Origin: Pocillopora verrucosa
Taxonomy: Eukaryota; Cnidaria; Anthozoa; Scleractinia; Pocilloporidae
Assembly (NCBI RefSeq): GCF_036669915.1
Contig: NC_089322.1
Location: 14,383,678 to 14,447,677 of the forward strand
Length of the DNA stretch: 64,000 nt
Direction of reading: 5' to 3'
Program-made: the position numbers and the translations under genes
Notes under the pieces: model-generated
Database searches by the model: none
The model's input: only the letters and a program-made list of their open reading frames with translations
What the model was told of the DNA's origin: nothing
In this document: piece after piece, positions 14,001 through 25,993 of the stretch
How the letters are laid out: each line of letters starts with the position of its first letter
Numbering within the stretch: the stretch's first letter is position 1

Positions 14001-17000
14001 TCAAAATTTCCATCTGGTTGCTTACTTGTTTTTCTTTTCGCCCATTGGCCCATTTTATTTTCAAACCAATGAACCCTAAACAATGATAAATATATCCCCT
14101 CCGGTACTTTCGAAAACCGAATATTTTATTGGGTGTCAAGTCTTACTTAACTTCGACTTTCTCCCTTAAATTTTAAACAATAAGATTTATTTTTTCAACC
14201 TCATAGTAAAACACATTTCAACTGCTGATGACTGCGAAAACATTTAAAATGGAATAATTCCAAAAAAAAAAATGCGCAATGCAATTCTCCAAAGTGTTTC
14301 ACGGTCAATTCAATCGGCTGAGTCGAAATAAAATGGGTCAGCGGAAATTGATTACACACAGCTCCAAAGCGCATCATCAACAATTTAACAACTGAATTAA
14401 ACAACTAATAGGCCTAAAATGAAACATGTTTTTGTGATCCGAACGATACCAGAAGAAAACAGAAAAGATGATCATAATACCTTTCTCAACTTTTTCCTTC
14501 TGTTGAAAATTGATTATTCCCAAACAAAGTGAAGAGTCGCTAAATATATAACCTCGTTCCATGATAGCACGAGCAATAAAAATGAAGAGGATGCCATGTA
14601 TTTTGCATAAGAAAAACATTTCACAATCCAATAACTATTTTCTTTAAATGCTTATGACTTCACTTTGAAGGGAGCAAATAAGAGGACAGCAAAATTGTTC
14701 TATTACAACCATCTGGTGTAGAATTAGATGAGTGTTACCTAAAAGTAGTTTACCTAAACAGTTTTTCCCTTTTAAACAGTTTTGAGTTAATTGTAAATTT
14801 ATTTCAGTTCATTGCCAAAGCTAATGGAAAACTTATTTTTTGTTTTAATAATTATTTTTTAGTGACATCCTAAGATCTCCATTGTTCTTAGTGCACAAAT
14901 TCAAACTACTGTTGAGTTTATTTGCCATTCGAGCCAAAAAAACATGTCTTAAGGTATCACCATTATTTGCAATGAGCCAATCGAGTAAGAGATCGTTCAC
15001 GCTTGCAACCATCTGGTGACGAATAACATAACTATTTTACCAACGTCATTGGACTATTACAACCGATTGCTGTCAAAATTAAGATTCAAACGGCTTCATC
15101 CATCTTGTTTTCCAAATCTGGTTGTTTCTGACAGCGAATGCACTCTCTCGACGATAGCAGCACTTGACATTTACTACAAGAACAGCTATTTATAGTTTCT
15201 ATTAGAATACTCACTTTACCAGTCATTGTTTTCTTCCGCATTTTGAGCTCGTTTCAACTTGAAACGATACTGTTTAAGAGCCGCCATGACTACTATCGAA
15301 AGGTAAACAGTCGAAACACGTGGGGGGGGGGGGGGTTAAACAAAAAGTTAGACGGTTTGACGTCACATCTAAGCAATTAGCTATTCAAAATGGTGGCGCG
15401 CGTTGGCTACTCTGAAGTGGATTTTTATTAGGATCGGAGCAACTTTGGAAGCTTAAAAAAAACGTCAACTAACTTGGCTTTGTGTAAACTATTTATTGGT
15501 GGTTACAAAAGATATGCAATTTTCCGAGTGACCTTGTCCTTTAACATCTTCGGAGTCAAAAAAACAGTTCTGCTCCACTAATACGTGTAAATCTGAGGTA
15601 TTTTCGCAGGTTAAGTTGAAGAATGAAGAATGAAGAAAAAACCGAGAAGCGATGAAATTTTCACAAATCTTGATATAGCTGGCTTTTCTTTGGCTACTTT
15701 TCTTTTTTTCAAGGTGGTAATTTGCGAGTTTTTCTTTGATCTGAAACCATTGATCCTATATTCCCGCCCAATATCCTGCTAGTACTGATATCACTAAATT
15801 TATCATAAAATTATCAAGGTTATTAATATTCAAGCACGTGATGATAACAAATAACATCTTGAGTCTGATAAATTCGTAAAACATTGAGAAGGTATTTTTC
15901 AAATGGAAGATCGTATCTTTAAAATGTAAGGACTTAATATTTACCATATAAATTATGTCGTTCGTCTTCTTACCCGAACTTAGTTTTGCAATATACTTCA
16001 TGAGGAAAGTTCAAGTCAACATGTCTATTAATTTTCTCTGATGGACCCTTTTATGTTGTGTTAAAATCATTTGATAAGGTCATTTGTGAATCAAGCTCAA
16101 GGTCGATGGTATTCATTAAAATTTCTCTCAGTGAAATTTAACCATAAGTAAGTGAATCTCATTACAAATTATGATAATTGGGTATTTTTGTCCACCATCG
16201 TTTCGCTTTTGTTTTGTTTTTGGTCGCATTCGTTGAAATACTGAAACAGAAAATGGAACAGTTTTTATAATCTGCAAAAATATAATTTTTGAAAGAATAC
16301 CTTTTTACTTCGATCGAGCCAGTTTCCGCCTGCTAAACTTTGGTTCACTTCAGCTTCTCAAAGAAGGACTCCGAGGCTCACGAGAGTGGACAACAGCGAA
16401 GAAACTTGAGGTAGGCGGGTGATACTTAAAGCAGTTTCCGTATAGCTAATAAATGGAGAGATCACTTCAATTTCTGCAGACCACACATCCTCAAATAAAC
16501 CTAATGAATTTCCGTGTGAATGATTTACGTTGAATCTTTGTCTCCTGTTAATATATATTGATTCAGCCTACTGCTAGGAAACTAATGTTATAGTCTACTA
16601 ATGAGTCGCATCTTGTTTTTAATTGCACGGTGAATATCTACATAAAATTGATATCAGATATCTGAATTAAAAAATTGAAGCTTTCGCCACTGTTTGGGAT
16701 GCTCTGAGTGTTTTCCTTGAAGGATTTCAAGCATTTCACCATAAAAATCTCGCGACAATTTTGCGGAAGACTCCCTCAACGAAGCAGAAAACCTCAATGC
16801 GTCTAGATGACCAAATTTAGAGATGATCAAGGGGATTCTACAACTTCTCTTTTTGACGTGGCAACGTTTTTTTTTTTTTTTACATCGAAATAGTAGGCTG
16901 GTCTATCAGAAGTTTAGGCAACCCTGTCTGCCAAATTGATACCTCTGAAGCTTTGGCAATTTTTCAAGGTTCAAAGCTTGTTTCCGAACGAGAGAGCGAC

Positions 17001-17934
17001 ATTTTTCTTTTATTTTTATTTTTTTTAGCTTTATTTGTTTATTCATTTAATATTTTCCGCGTTGGATCTCTGGATCTATGGCATTCATTGCTAATCATAC
17101 ATAATAAGTGAAGAACTTAAAATAACACATATATCTATTTGATAATTTTATTGATTTGCCGCCTTGTTTCCTGGGGGATACGGGGATAATTCAGGTGTTT
17201 TGACCATTACTGTACCATCTTATCTACAGATACTCTTATCATGTTGAACTATAGCACATGAAGCCTTCATCTTGAAGCGTTAAATATAAATACATTATTC
17301 CATTGTCATTCTTGAACTAGACATTAGACTCCAAGATGCCTAAAAAGACAGGGCCCGGCAGCATATGAAAGCCCCTCTAGAATATTCTTCTCTTGTGACA
17401 TGAAATATTCATATTCGTGATAGGAACTTTTTCTCTCCATATGTCGCTCGTAATCAGAGGGAAGTATTACAAAGGCCTTTCGAAGCGATAAGTCGCATAT
17501 AATGCGTCGCTGCAGTAACAAGAAACTTCTGGGTGCAGGCACCTCTACAAATAATAAGTTTTAGATTAAAGCGATTCGTTATAAATCTTACCACAAAATC
17601 AAGTTGGTTACCTTTGCTGACTGGTTCTGCGCTTCAAAGCCTGACTAACGTTAAATATGACATTGCTAAACCTTTAGCAAACATTCATTAATCCTAGGTT
17701 TCACAAATATATTCATGAAAATGTAAATTTAATAAGAACGAAAAGGAATGGCTATACCCATAGGTTGACGGAATTTCAGGGAAGACGCGGAAGGATAAAA
17801 TTTGTATAGCTCTCCGCTTCGCATAAATGAAGATAAATAAGAAAACAGAACATGAAATATTGGGATGAAATCGCAAGGAATACAGTCCTTTTATCGGTGT
17901 TTGGAGAATGATTATATAACCTTGTCTTGCATAA
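5010..17934. other. Gene-poor intergenic region
   Basis: About 12.9 kb without a supportable exon. Frames are short, AT-driven and not conserved-looking. Simple sequence includes a run of 27 T at 9684-9710, a run of 14 G at 15322-15335 and several A/T tracts. A degenerate hammerhead-type repeat lies at 5686-5745. Confidence 0.55.
5686..5745 (-). repeat. Degenerate hammerhead-associated repeat
   Basis: On the minus strand this reads CTGACTA, AGTGCTAACGCTC, AAAACGTC, then a tail with AGAAACTCTTAACGGTGG. The order and spacing match the complete motif at 37738-37799, which has CTGACGA, AGGGCTAACGCTC and GAAACGTC. Two invariant core positions are changed (G8 of CUGANGA, and G of GAAA), so it should be catalytically dead. 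Confidence 0.6.
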
Positions 17935-18918
17935 TTAAACGAACTTTTCTGGTGAATCATTTTCATTCCTGCAACAGAAAAATTTCCTGATGATGTATTT
18001 AGCCTTCTTTTTCAAGTCGTATTTCCTCAAAGTGTATGTCAACGGATTGAACACGGATGTACAAATTCTTAAGTAATAAATAATGATAACCACTTGCTTC
18101 GGCAACTGACCCTGATGATTCTGTTGCAAGATTTCTAAAATGAAATATGGTAGCCAGAAAATAACGTAAAGTGTCAGTAGTAATACGCAAGTCAATACAG
18201 CCCTTCGGCGTCTTCGTTGGAGTTTCTTCTCGCGTTTTACGAATTCCGTCGGTAAATTTTCCCGCGCGATTCTCTGGCATTGTCTCCGCAGCAATAACAG
18301 CATGTGGACGTCAAGAACTATCATCACAATCAGAGGAACGAGGAAGAACATAACAATATTGAACAGGAATAGAATGGTTTCTTTCTGACGCATAGGGGCC
18401 AAGTCTTCTTCAGCTGTCTGCACATTGATATTCCACGTCCACCAAAGACGAATCAAAGAGCTAAGACTAAGAAACCAGGTCAACCCGAGCACAGTCAGGA
18501 CTCTACCACGACGAACAATTTCGCAGTAACGTAGTGCCCACATGATGTATATGTAACGATCACAAGTCATTACGGTGATGTGAAGCACGGTAGACAGGGC
18601 CATAAATGTGAAAAAGGTGTAGGAACTTACGCAGATGGAAGATATTAGTGTGGAACTGCATGCCACGAGCAGTGGAATACCAACCAAACCTACCAGGAAG
18701 TCTGACACGGCTAAACTGGCCAGGATGATATTACTTGAGGTTCTTAGCGAGGTGTAGTAGCTGATAAGGAGGATGACACCGCTGTTTATAACCAGGATCA
18801 ATACCATGATCACAATTGCAGGAATTGTATCGAGAGGAATGCCATAATCTTGGTTCCCAGAACCCATATTTTCACCCAAGTCAGTCTTATTTTCGCCCTT
18901 TTCAGTCTGATAGCTCAT
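17935..18918 (-). CDS. Class A (rhodopsin-like) GPCR, orphan paralog
   Basis: Single-exon receptor of 327 residues with an ATG at 18918. The short N-terminus carries an NKT glycosylation motif. Key sites are TM1 LVINSGVILL (Asn1.50), TM2 LAVSDFLVGL (Asp2.50), TM3 end MTCDRYIYI (intact DRY), TM6 FWLPYF and TM7 NPLTYTLRKYDLKKK. In TM7 Thr replaces the usual hydrophobic residue before Tyr. By eye it is highly similar to the receptor at 3996-5009 throughout, with shared blocks such as IYIMWALRY, ETILFLFNI, MIVLDV and LEILQQ. The two probably arose by tandem duplication. The long opposite-frame ORF at 17999-18280 is a shadow. The ligand is unknown. Confidence 0.94.
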   Translation of the reverse strand: MSYQTEKGENKTDLGENMGSGNQDYGIPLDTIPAIVIMVLILVINSGVILLISYYTSLRTSSNIILASLAVSDFLVGLVGIPLLVACSSTLISSICVSSYTFFTFMALSTVLHITVMTCDRYIYIMWALRYCEIVRRGRVLTVLGLTWFLSLSSLIRLWWTWNINVQTAEEDLAPMRQKETILFLFNIVMFFLVPLIVMIVLDVHMLLLLRRQCQRIARENLPTEFVKREKKLQRRRRRAVLTCVLLLTLYVIFWLPYFILEILQQNHQGQLPKQVVIIIYYLRICTSVFNPLTYTLRKYDLKKKAKYIIRKFFCCRNENDSPEKFV

Positions 18919-19361
18919 GATTTTCCAATTTGCAAAGCTACGTTTAATCCTCTTCTTCTGGTTAACTTTTCTTTGAAATCGCTGATTGGTGCCAAAGCGA
19001 AAAGATCGATCAGAGTATGGTTTTTCTTCTCTGGTGGTAAATAAAAAATAAAAATTTCACTTAAAATTTTTTTTATCTAGAGTTAAAGGCGCAATGTTAA
19101 ATCAAAATGGTTTGTCGCCGGAAGGTCGAGCCAGTTTATTGCCGGGAATAACGAAAAGAAAGGTTTTTCATAAATCCAACTGGTATTCCCGACGTTTGAT
19201 AATTTTCTGCCCATCGACAAATTATAAACAGTTATCAAAAACTTTACACATTTTCTTCAATGGCAATGCTTGCTCATCAACAGATTTCAAAATTTTTATC
19301 ACAGTTTTAACACGTTTCCATCAGACCACAAAGGCTGCAAATCTCTCAGAACTTCCTGCCA

Positions 19362-19860
19362 ACCCCATAACCCCTTCGAATGACTTGCATCTAATTTCTC
19401 CTTATAATGTAACTCCAGAATCAAGCATTAAGGTCACGAGAATAAAGGAAATGATCACCAAGTAAAGACTTGCCATCTCTCTTATTCTATTTACAAACAG
19501 ACGCCATCGACATTGCTTAGATCCTCGCAGTATGCACGACGTGTGTCATACTGATGAACTTCGTACTAGACCTCGTTCACCGTAGAGTCTCTGTGGCACA
19601 GTGGAAGAGCATTAGAGCGAGGAATCTGAAGGTCTGAGGTTCGATTCCTCATGGGGATTCACAATTTTGTCTCTGTCGCACACTCGGGACAGGACGAAAA
19701 ACATCTTTCTCTATTTCTCTATCAAGCTCAAAACTGACCATCTCTCCTAGTCTATTTACAAGCTCTCGATTGTTATACAAATCTCGTCGTCAGCATCATA
19801 GGAAATGTATAGAGAACAGTATAGAAAATATGCATACTGATGTTAGGGTGTAAAGGGTTG
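19362..19860 (+). repeat. Family A repeat split by a SINE
   Basis: The left half (19362-19472) and right half (about 19762-19860) together match the family A element at 1680-1890. The left half has ATCTAATTTCTCC and GAGAATAAAGGAAATGATCACC; the right half has GTATAGAGAACAGTATAG and TTAGGGTGTAAAGGGTT. The roughly 290 bp between them is a tRNA-derived insertion. The open frame at 19094-19465 ends inside this repeat and is not a gene. Confidence 0.75.
19473..19761 (+). mobile_element. tRNA-derived SINE with target-site duplication
   Basis: A pol III type 2 promoter is visible, with A box TGGCACAGTGG near 19594-19604 and B box GGTTCGATTCC at 19638-19648. A tRNA-unrelated body follows, with CACTCGGGACAGGACG. 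The insert is flanked by imperfect direct repeats starting CCATCTCTC at 19473-19496 and 19738-19761 (24 bp, two differences), consistent with target-primed insertion. The acceptor stem does not pair well, so this is not a functional tRNA gene. Confidence 0.7.
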
Positions 19861-22800
19861 TAGAGGTGTTTTAAAATTCATGCCTTACATCAAATTTCAT
19901 ACAATGAACACAAGTTTTGCAAATTTCCAAGAGAACCTTACAGGCGGCAAATTGTTGAGATTTCAAGAAAGGATGTTTGCAAAATCCTTGCCATAAATCT
20001 GAAGCTATTGACACAAATTTTGCACGATTCTCAAAAAGTGTAGATACTGCAGATGTTCAAAACTTCCTCCGAAAAAGATGAGAAAAACCTTCAATACCAA
20101 AAACTATTATCACAAATTTCACATAGGAACAGTAGAAGGTGTTGTTATTTCTTTGCTCATTAACAAATATGAACTTATTGCCAAATTTTGCAAATTTATT
20201 AAAAAATGTAAATACAACAAATCAGTATTCAGATCTTCCTTGCTCATCAGGAAATCTATTTTAATTCAGGCTCAAATTGATCAAAACTTCCTAAGAGTTT
20301 CATGTCCATAATCAAATTTTTTAACTATAAACGCAAATTTTCCACATTTCTCCCGGACCAGAAAGTTTCTAGATTTCTGTTCCAAAATGCGGTGTTATTA
20401 TTAAGTTGTTTACCCCTTTTGAAAGAGCTCGCCATGCTCAAAATTTTATTTTCACATTTAGACATATTTTCTGTCTGGCGAATGTGTTTTTAAAAGAAAC
20501 AACACATGGGAGGTGTGTAAATGGTTGACAAATTAATTTCGAAACTGTGCTTCACGTCTAGGCTTCGAAAATTTACATGAAAATCAAACTTAAGATTCAA
20601 AGCTGTATTCGGCGAGACGAATCTCCAAACAAAAATTGCAAATCCTTTTAAGGGATATCATTGAAGTGTGTCTACAATCAAACACTAAAATTACGCCTAT
20701 CATTTGAAATTAGACTTTGTTTCGTTCACTTCAACTACTTATTATTTTCAAGAACAGCCTTAGTTACTTATATTTCCTGTGATATCGCCATACATTAGCA
20801 TCCTGCCGCGCCACAGGCTGTTTCTCTAGTGTGGCAATTCAAATGAAATCTTTTGATCAGTTTCAGCACTATCTTTTCATCACAATTGCCGGTGCCAAAT
20901 CCTTCCTCGTGGGAAGCCTCATTTCCGAAATTTAAATAGCTTCACCTGGTCTCAATTAGTCTTTTTTTCTCTCTTATTCAGCTCTCCAGTGAAGAAATCG
21001 AGCTCTCTGCGGATTAGATACTTCCTGATGTTTTTCTCCTTCAAGCTAAATTACCTCTCCATTTTAGCTACCATTTAAATGAGTTATTCTGATTATTCTA
21101 CCTCCACACTTAGAAATGTTGTGTCTATCTGTATTTCACAGTTCCTCCTATGTCCCTCTTTTTCGAAACTAGAGTGCACTTATTTCTCTTGCATGCGCCT
21201 GATTTTTTGTCGGTCATTTTGCAATATTCTTGGTAAACGGCGATAAAACGTGTTTGCTATTCTCTAGCCTTGGTTGAGTATGCAAGCCCATTTTAAGAAA
21301 TATCTATAACATCATTGTATTCGTTTTCAAAGCCAAGATTAAATTCCTCTTTATTTCAGTTCAGAACAGGTGCTTGCAAAACCGATTATCACTCGATCTT
21401 TTAATCATTCCGGATTTTAGAACGAAAAAACCTTCACTAAATGCGTTGAAAACGTTTCACGCAAACAAACACGTTTGGATGTAGTCTAAGAAAAATGGAC
21501 TACTCTCCACCCGGGTAAAAGGCATTTCTTGCAAACAAAACGAGTGACTAAAGAGGTCAGATATAGGGAATGTTTCTTAAATCCTCCACCCAATTTATAT
21601 TCAACTGTTAACTGTTAGTCGTATTCTCAGCAAGATACTGTGATAGTCATCTCTGTTTTTTAAGTACATGTACAGAAAGAAAATTTTGAATCCATTGCAT
21701 TAACTAAGAGAGGAAAATTGCTGATTCACTTTTTTGTTTTCCCACGACATTGAGTTATTATTTTGGGAATCACGGCTACGAAACGTTTCCTCTTTTAAGA
21801 AAATAGCGTATAGCATTTTGGCTTGTGTCATGAATATTGTGGATGCAAATATCACAAATTAACCATTTGCGTTACTCTTCTGCAGCTTCCCTCAAAATAC
21901 CAACTAGTTTTTGACATTTTAACTTAATCTTTTTCATAATCACTCAAAATGTTCAAGTAAATTCCGTTGGCATGACTGGAAGTTTTCATACAAGCGCCGT
22001 CCAGCGCTTGTGTAAAATGTCGTTCATTCGAACTGAACTAACGTAACAAAAAAAAATTTGGAGATAAAGGGAATTTTGAGTCAGCTGGTAATTCTTAATG
22101 ACTGAAAATTCTTCTGAAGTAAAATTGCATAGTTCGCTAAATATCAATGAAGGCCCCAGAGCTAACGTGGTTCTACTATTGCCGGTGTTTCAGGAACCTT
22201 TTAAACTCTGACCCACCTGAGCAAAACCAATGTGCGCCAAAAATCTTCCAGAAGCTCTGGCTGTAGCGGTCAGCTCCGAATGTTGCCAGCCTCGTTTTAC
22301 AAACCGTTAATAAAAATCCCACGATATTTTACCTGTAATTTATCTCAATTATGCCCTCTTATTTGAGAGGTTGTCGGTTGCTTTGATGTACATGTAGGAG
22401 ATAAAACTGATTGCCGCACATTAAGGATGATCAGTTCACTGTTAAGAATAAGAAAATAGAGTACACGTAGAAGCTTAATTGCAGATATTATTTCCCAGAG
22501 GAGGTTAAAAAGAAGGCCAAATAGGAATAAATGGCATTGTGGCGAGTATCCAAATAGTTCATTTTTATGTCGGAAACCTAATCTGATTTATTCCCTTGGA
22601 ATGATCGTGATGAAATCTGAGGTAGAAAGTGACAATTGTCGAAGTCCAGGACTGCTTCGAGAAGCAGACCGTTGTTTATATCAGAAATTAATACGTATTG
22701 AGATTTGTCATTTTTCATTTTTTCCAACAACATTGTTCTGCAATTAGGCTGCTTTATGTCGGAAGTGAAGCTTCAGACAACACTGCCCATAATGAGAGAA

Positions 22801-23617
22801 GGCGTCTTGCAAGTATTTAGTGTTATTGCATACCTAATGCTGCATTTAATTTTGTTCCTGATTGGACCATAACGAAGCCATAAGTTGGTTTCACAGAGCA
22901 GTTAGGAATTCCACTCGCTCGAAATCGTAAGCATTTTAAGTTAGATGAAAAGGTAAGTTTTTATGATATTACGAAATTTTATAGTTCTTGCAATTAAGCG
23001 ATCCATATCGAAGATTTTCCTCGCAGCAAAGAGTACTTGGATTGATTTGCTTCTGGCAGGCGACCAAAGCGCACTAGAAAATGAGTTTTGGAAGATATGT
23101 CAAACAAGAAACCTTATCCAATCTAGTTGAAGAAAACGCCAAATTATTTCGTCGACCTTATCAACTTCAGTCGACTTGGTCGAATAATCACTGACGATTT
23201 AGACAAAAATTTTCCTCACTAACTTCTTGTGAGGTGAATGATGGCGAGCAACCATTAATGAAACACACGACAACACCACAGTTTTCTTGCTTTAGGATCA
23301 GTCTTCAAAGCCTATAAAAGAACATTTCCCAGCTTAAAATCTCGTACACCATTTCGTGATATCTCCAAGGCCTTGGACAGATGAAGCAAAATCTTTTTTT
23401 TCTTCTTATTATAGATGGAAATTGCATGACCCTGAATCAGAACTCAATCAATTTTCTTATTGTGACGTACCCTACCTCTGCTCTCAGTCGGTTCAAATTT
23501 TCACTGCCAAATATGGAAGTTAATGGAAGAACTGATTACTAAGCGAAAGACATGTAAACAAAGAAACGAAATAATGATCTAAAGCATGACGAGATGGCTG
23601 TATGTGTATACGACATA

Positions 23618-23690
23618 CGTAACGAACGAACGAACGAAAAAAAAGAACGACCGAACAGAAGAACAAGGGAACGAACGCACTGACGAACCT
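23618..23690 (+). repeat. Imperfect (GAAC)n microsatellite
   Basis: Repeats of ACGAACGAACGA grade into ACGACCGAACAG and ACGAACGCACTG units. The lysine- and glutamate-rich frame reading through it is low complexity and not a gene. Confidence 0.75.
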
Positions 23691-25859
23691 GGATCAAGCA
23701 AAAGAAGACATCACGAATTCTTTGATTTTTCTTCTACTCCCCCCCTCCCCCGCCCCTCCGTTCCTTTCCAGTGCAGCAAATGTTGTTATAAATATTGTTT
23801 GAATAAAACTCCATGTCGGTTTTTTCTTCAGGAGACCGGCAGTTAGCCTCTTTGACTTTATCATTTTTTGTAGAAAATAAATCAATTTTTTCTCTACTTT
23901 TGAAACAAGGGTATTTCTATACATTTACTACTTTTTCTACTTTTTGAATGCGTCAATGCGAAAAAAGAGAAAGACTAGATCGACAAAACAGTTCTCACTA
24001 TGGCCTTCACCAGCCATTTTCATCAGCTATCTTCAAGCCGAGTCGACGCAAAGATAAAACCCAATTAAAGCTGCGTTTCCGCGCAACTGTTTTTTGTGGA
24101 TTGTCCTGGATTAAATATCTTTTTTTCTGTTGAGAAAAACGAAATTAGCCTATGCTAATTTTATTCGAAATGTCGCTGTACAGTTGGTAATTGAAAAAGG
24201 AAGACTTGCTTTTCGTGCCCACACACGAGTGCCTCTCTTGCCGAAAAACAAAAAATAAACAAACACATACACATACAAAATAAGAAAACAAACACTTATA
24301 CAAACTCGACTCGAAGTGGCGGCCAGTAGTAAAAATCTGAGACTAGACGGATGCTGAGACCCCTGTTTGAAAATCCTACACCAAGAATAAATAACCTTAG
24401 TTCTACAAATTTGATTCACTCTGATTGTTATAAGGTACGATGAATGGCATAAAAAATCTTGCTTTAGTGCTGTGATGCTTTCCTTTGCGTTCGTGTGTTT
24501 GTGATGGATTAGCTTCGAAGGCTGTATGTGTGTCCAAATCCCAGACTACGACAAATTTGAAATAAGTGCGAGACTTTGAGATTCAAAAATTTCGGACGAT
24601 ATTTCGAGATCGGATATACAAATCTGCAAGAGCCGCAATCATGTGGCAGTCGCCACACTCCTCTTTCAGTTGTTGTCACCAAATCGTTTTGACATAGCAC
24701 ATTTTTGAAATATGAAATACAACTAACCTTTTTCAGTCAAGTCTGACAGATGTCACCGAATCACATGTGTCATCTGGGGAAAGTTACAAGGCCTGTTTTT
24801 ACCTTCAAAGGCTCAAGAGAGTTCGTGCTTTTTGTCATAATCCCTTCGTTCTATACAAAACAAGTTTTAAATGACCGCCGCGGGTTCGTCTTCAGAAAAG
24901 AAACATCGCCCACGTAGTGTGTCATCAAACAGGACATAGACGCCAAAATCAATAAAACATTCAAGAGTTATGATTCTTCACGTTCACAAAGGCAATATAG
25001 TCGCTGACGTCAGGAGGTTGATGCAGCTTACTTCATTTCTTTCAACCAATCAAAGCTATGCAATGATAGTAGACTCATTGAACCATGATCATACAAAGCC
25101 GACAATCCCAAAGAAGCTTTTAATTGTCTTTCAGCTTGTACTTTCTGTTTGACGCAGGTATTTTAATGCAGTAAATGAAATCCGCGTCAAAACGGATGTA
25201 GAAATGGGCGATGAAAATTACTTTTGTGCTCATGCAAATACATGCAATTTATTAACAAGATTTTCGCTAGAAATTCAGTTTAAACGAAATCAGTTAAAAC
25301 TGCGTTTAGAGATCTCGTGCGCCATGGCCAGGCCCTAATCTACAGTTTCGTAAAACGAAGACAATTTTAGATGTTTGTTTTTGATAAGAAAAAGCTTCTT
25401 TTTGTGCTAGCACAATTGCGATTTGTACTCGTCTAATCCGTTTCCAAAGAGGTTGCACGTGTGGAAAAAAGGTTGTCGTACATGATTTGCATATTATCAT
25501 ATACTGATATACATTATTCATCAGGGAAAAAAACTCCATCCTCTTCAGAAGCAAAGAAACTAACATAAGTATTATGTTCTTCACACTGTTGTCCTCATAT
25601 TTACTTAGGTACTGACAAGGAGAATTTGTTTAATAATAAAAAGCTTCTTAACTTGGTAATCATTTCCTTTTCTCTCATGAACTAAATTTATGCTTCAGGG
25701 ATAATATTGCAAAGGGGAAATAAATGCTGGTCACTTTAAGCGATCAAAAGGTTAAAACAGTGTGAGTTTGCCTTGACAGAGAACATGAACTCAACCGAAT
25801 GACACTTCAATAGATTTCTACTGATTTATGAGGAAAGAGGGACACCCTAGTATATTTTT

Positions 25860-25993
25860 GTTAGATGCAAGCTGTTATCAGGTAGAAGTTGTTATCTTGA
25901 TCTAAAACCAAATTCTCGTAACTAATTTACTTGGAAGTTGAAGCAGGTACAGGGGAGAATCGACAGTCAGATCTTTGGAGCTAAAGGATTAAA
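25860..25993 (-). repeat. Partial family B inverted-repeat element
   Basis: Contains GTAGAAGTTGTTATCTTGATC and CAGGGGAGAATCGACAGTC, and ends near GGAGCTAAAGGATTA. These landmarks are shared with the copies at 51387-51600 and 53026-53107 and, on the opposite strand, with 53787-53997 and 57067-57283. One end is missing. Confidence 0.6.

Noticed and set aside
19585..19661. Possible tRNA gene
   Set aside because: A and B boxes are present but the acceptor stem does not pair and the unit has a SINE body and target duplications.
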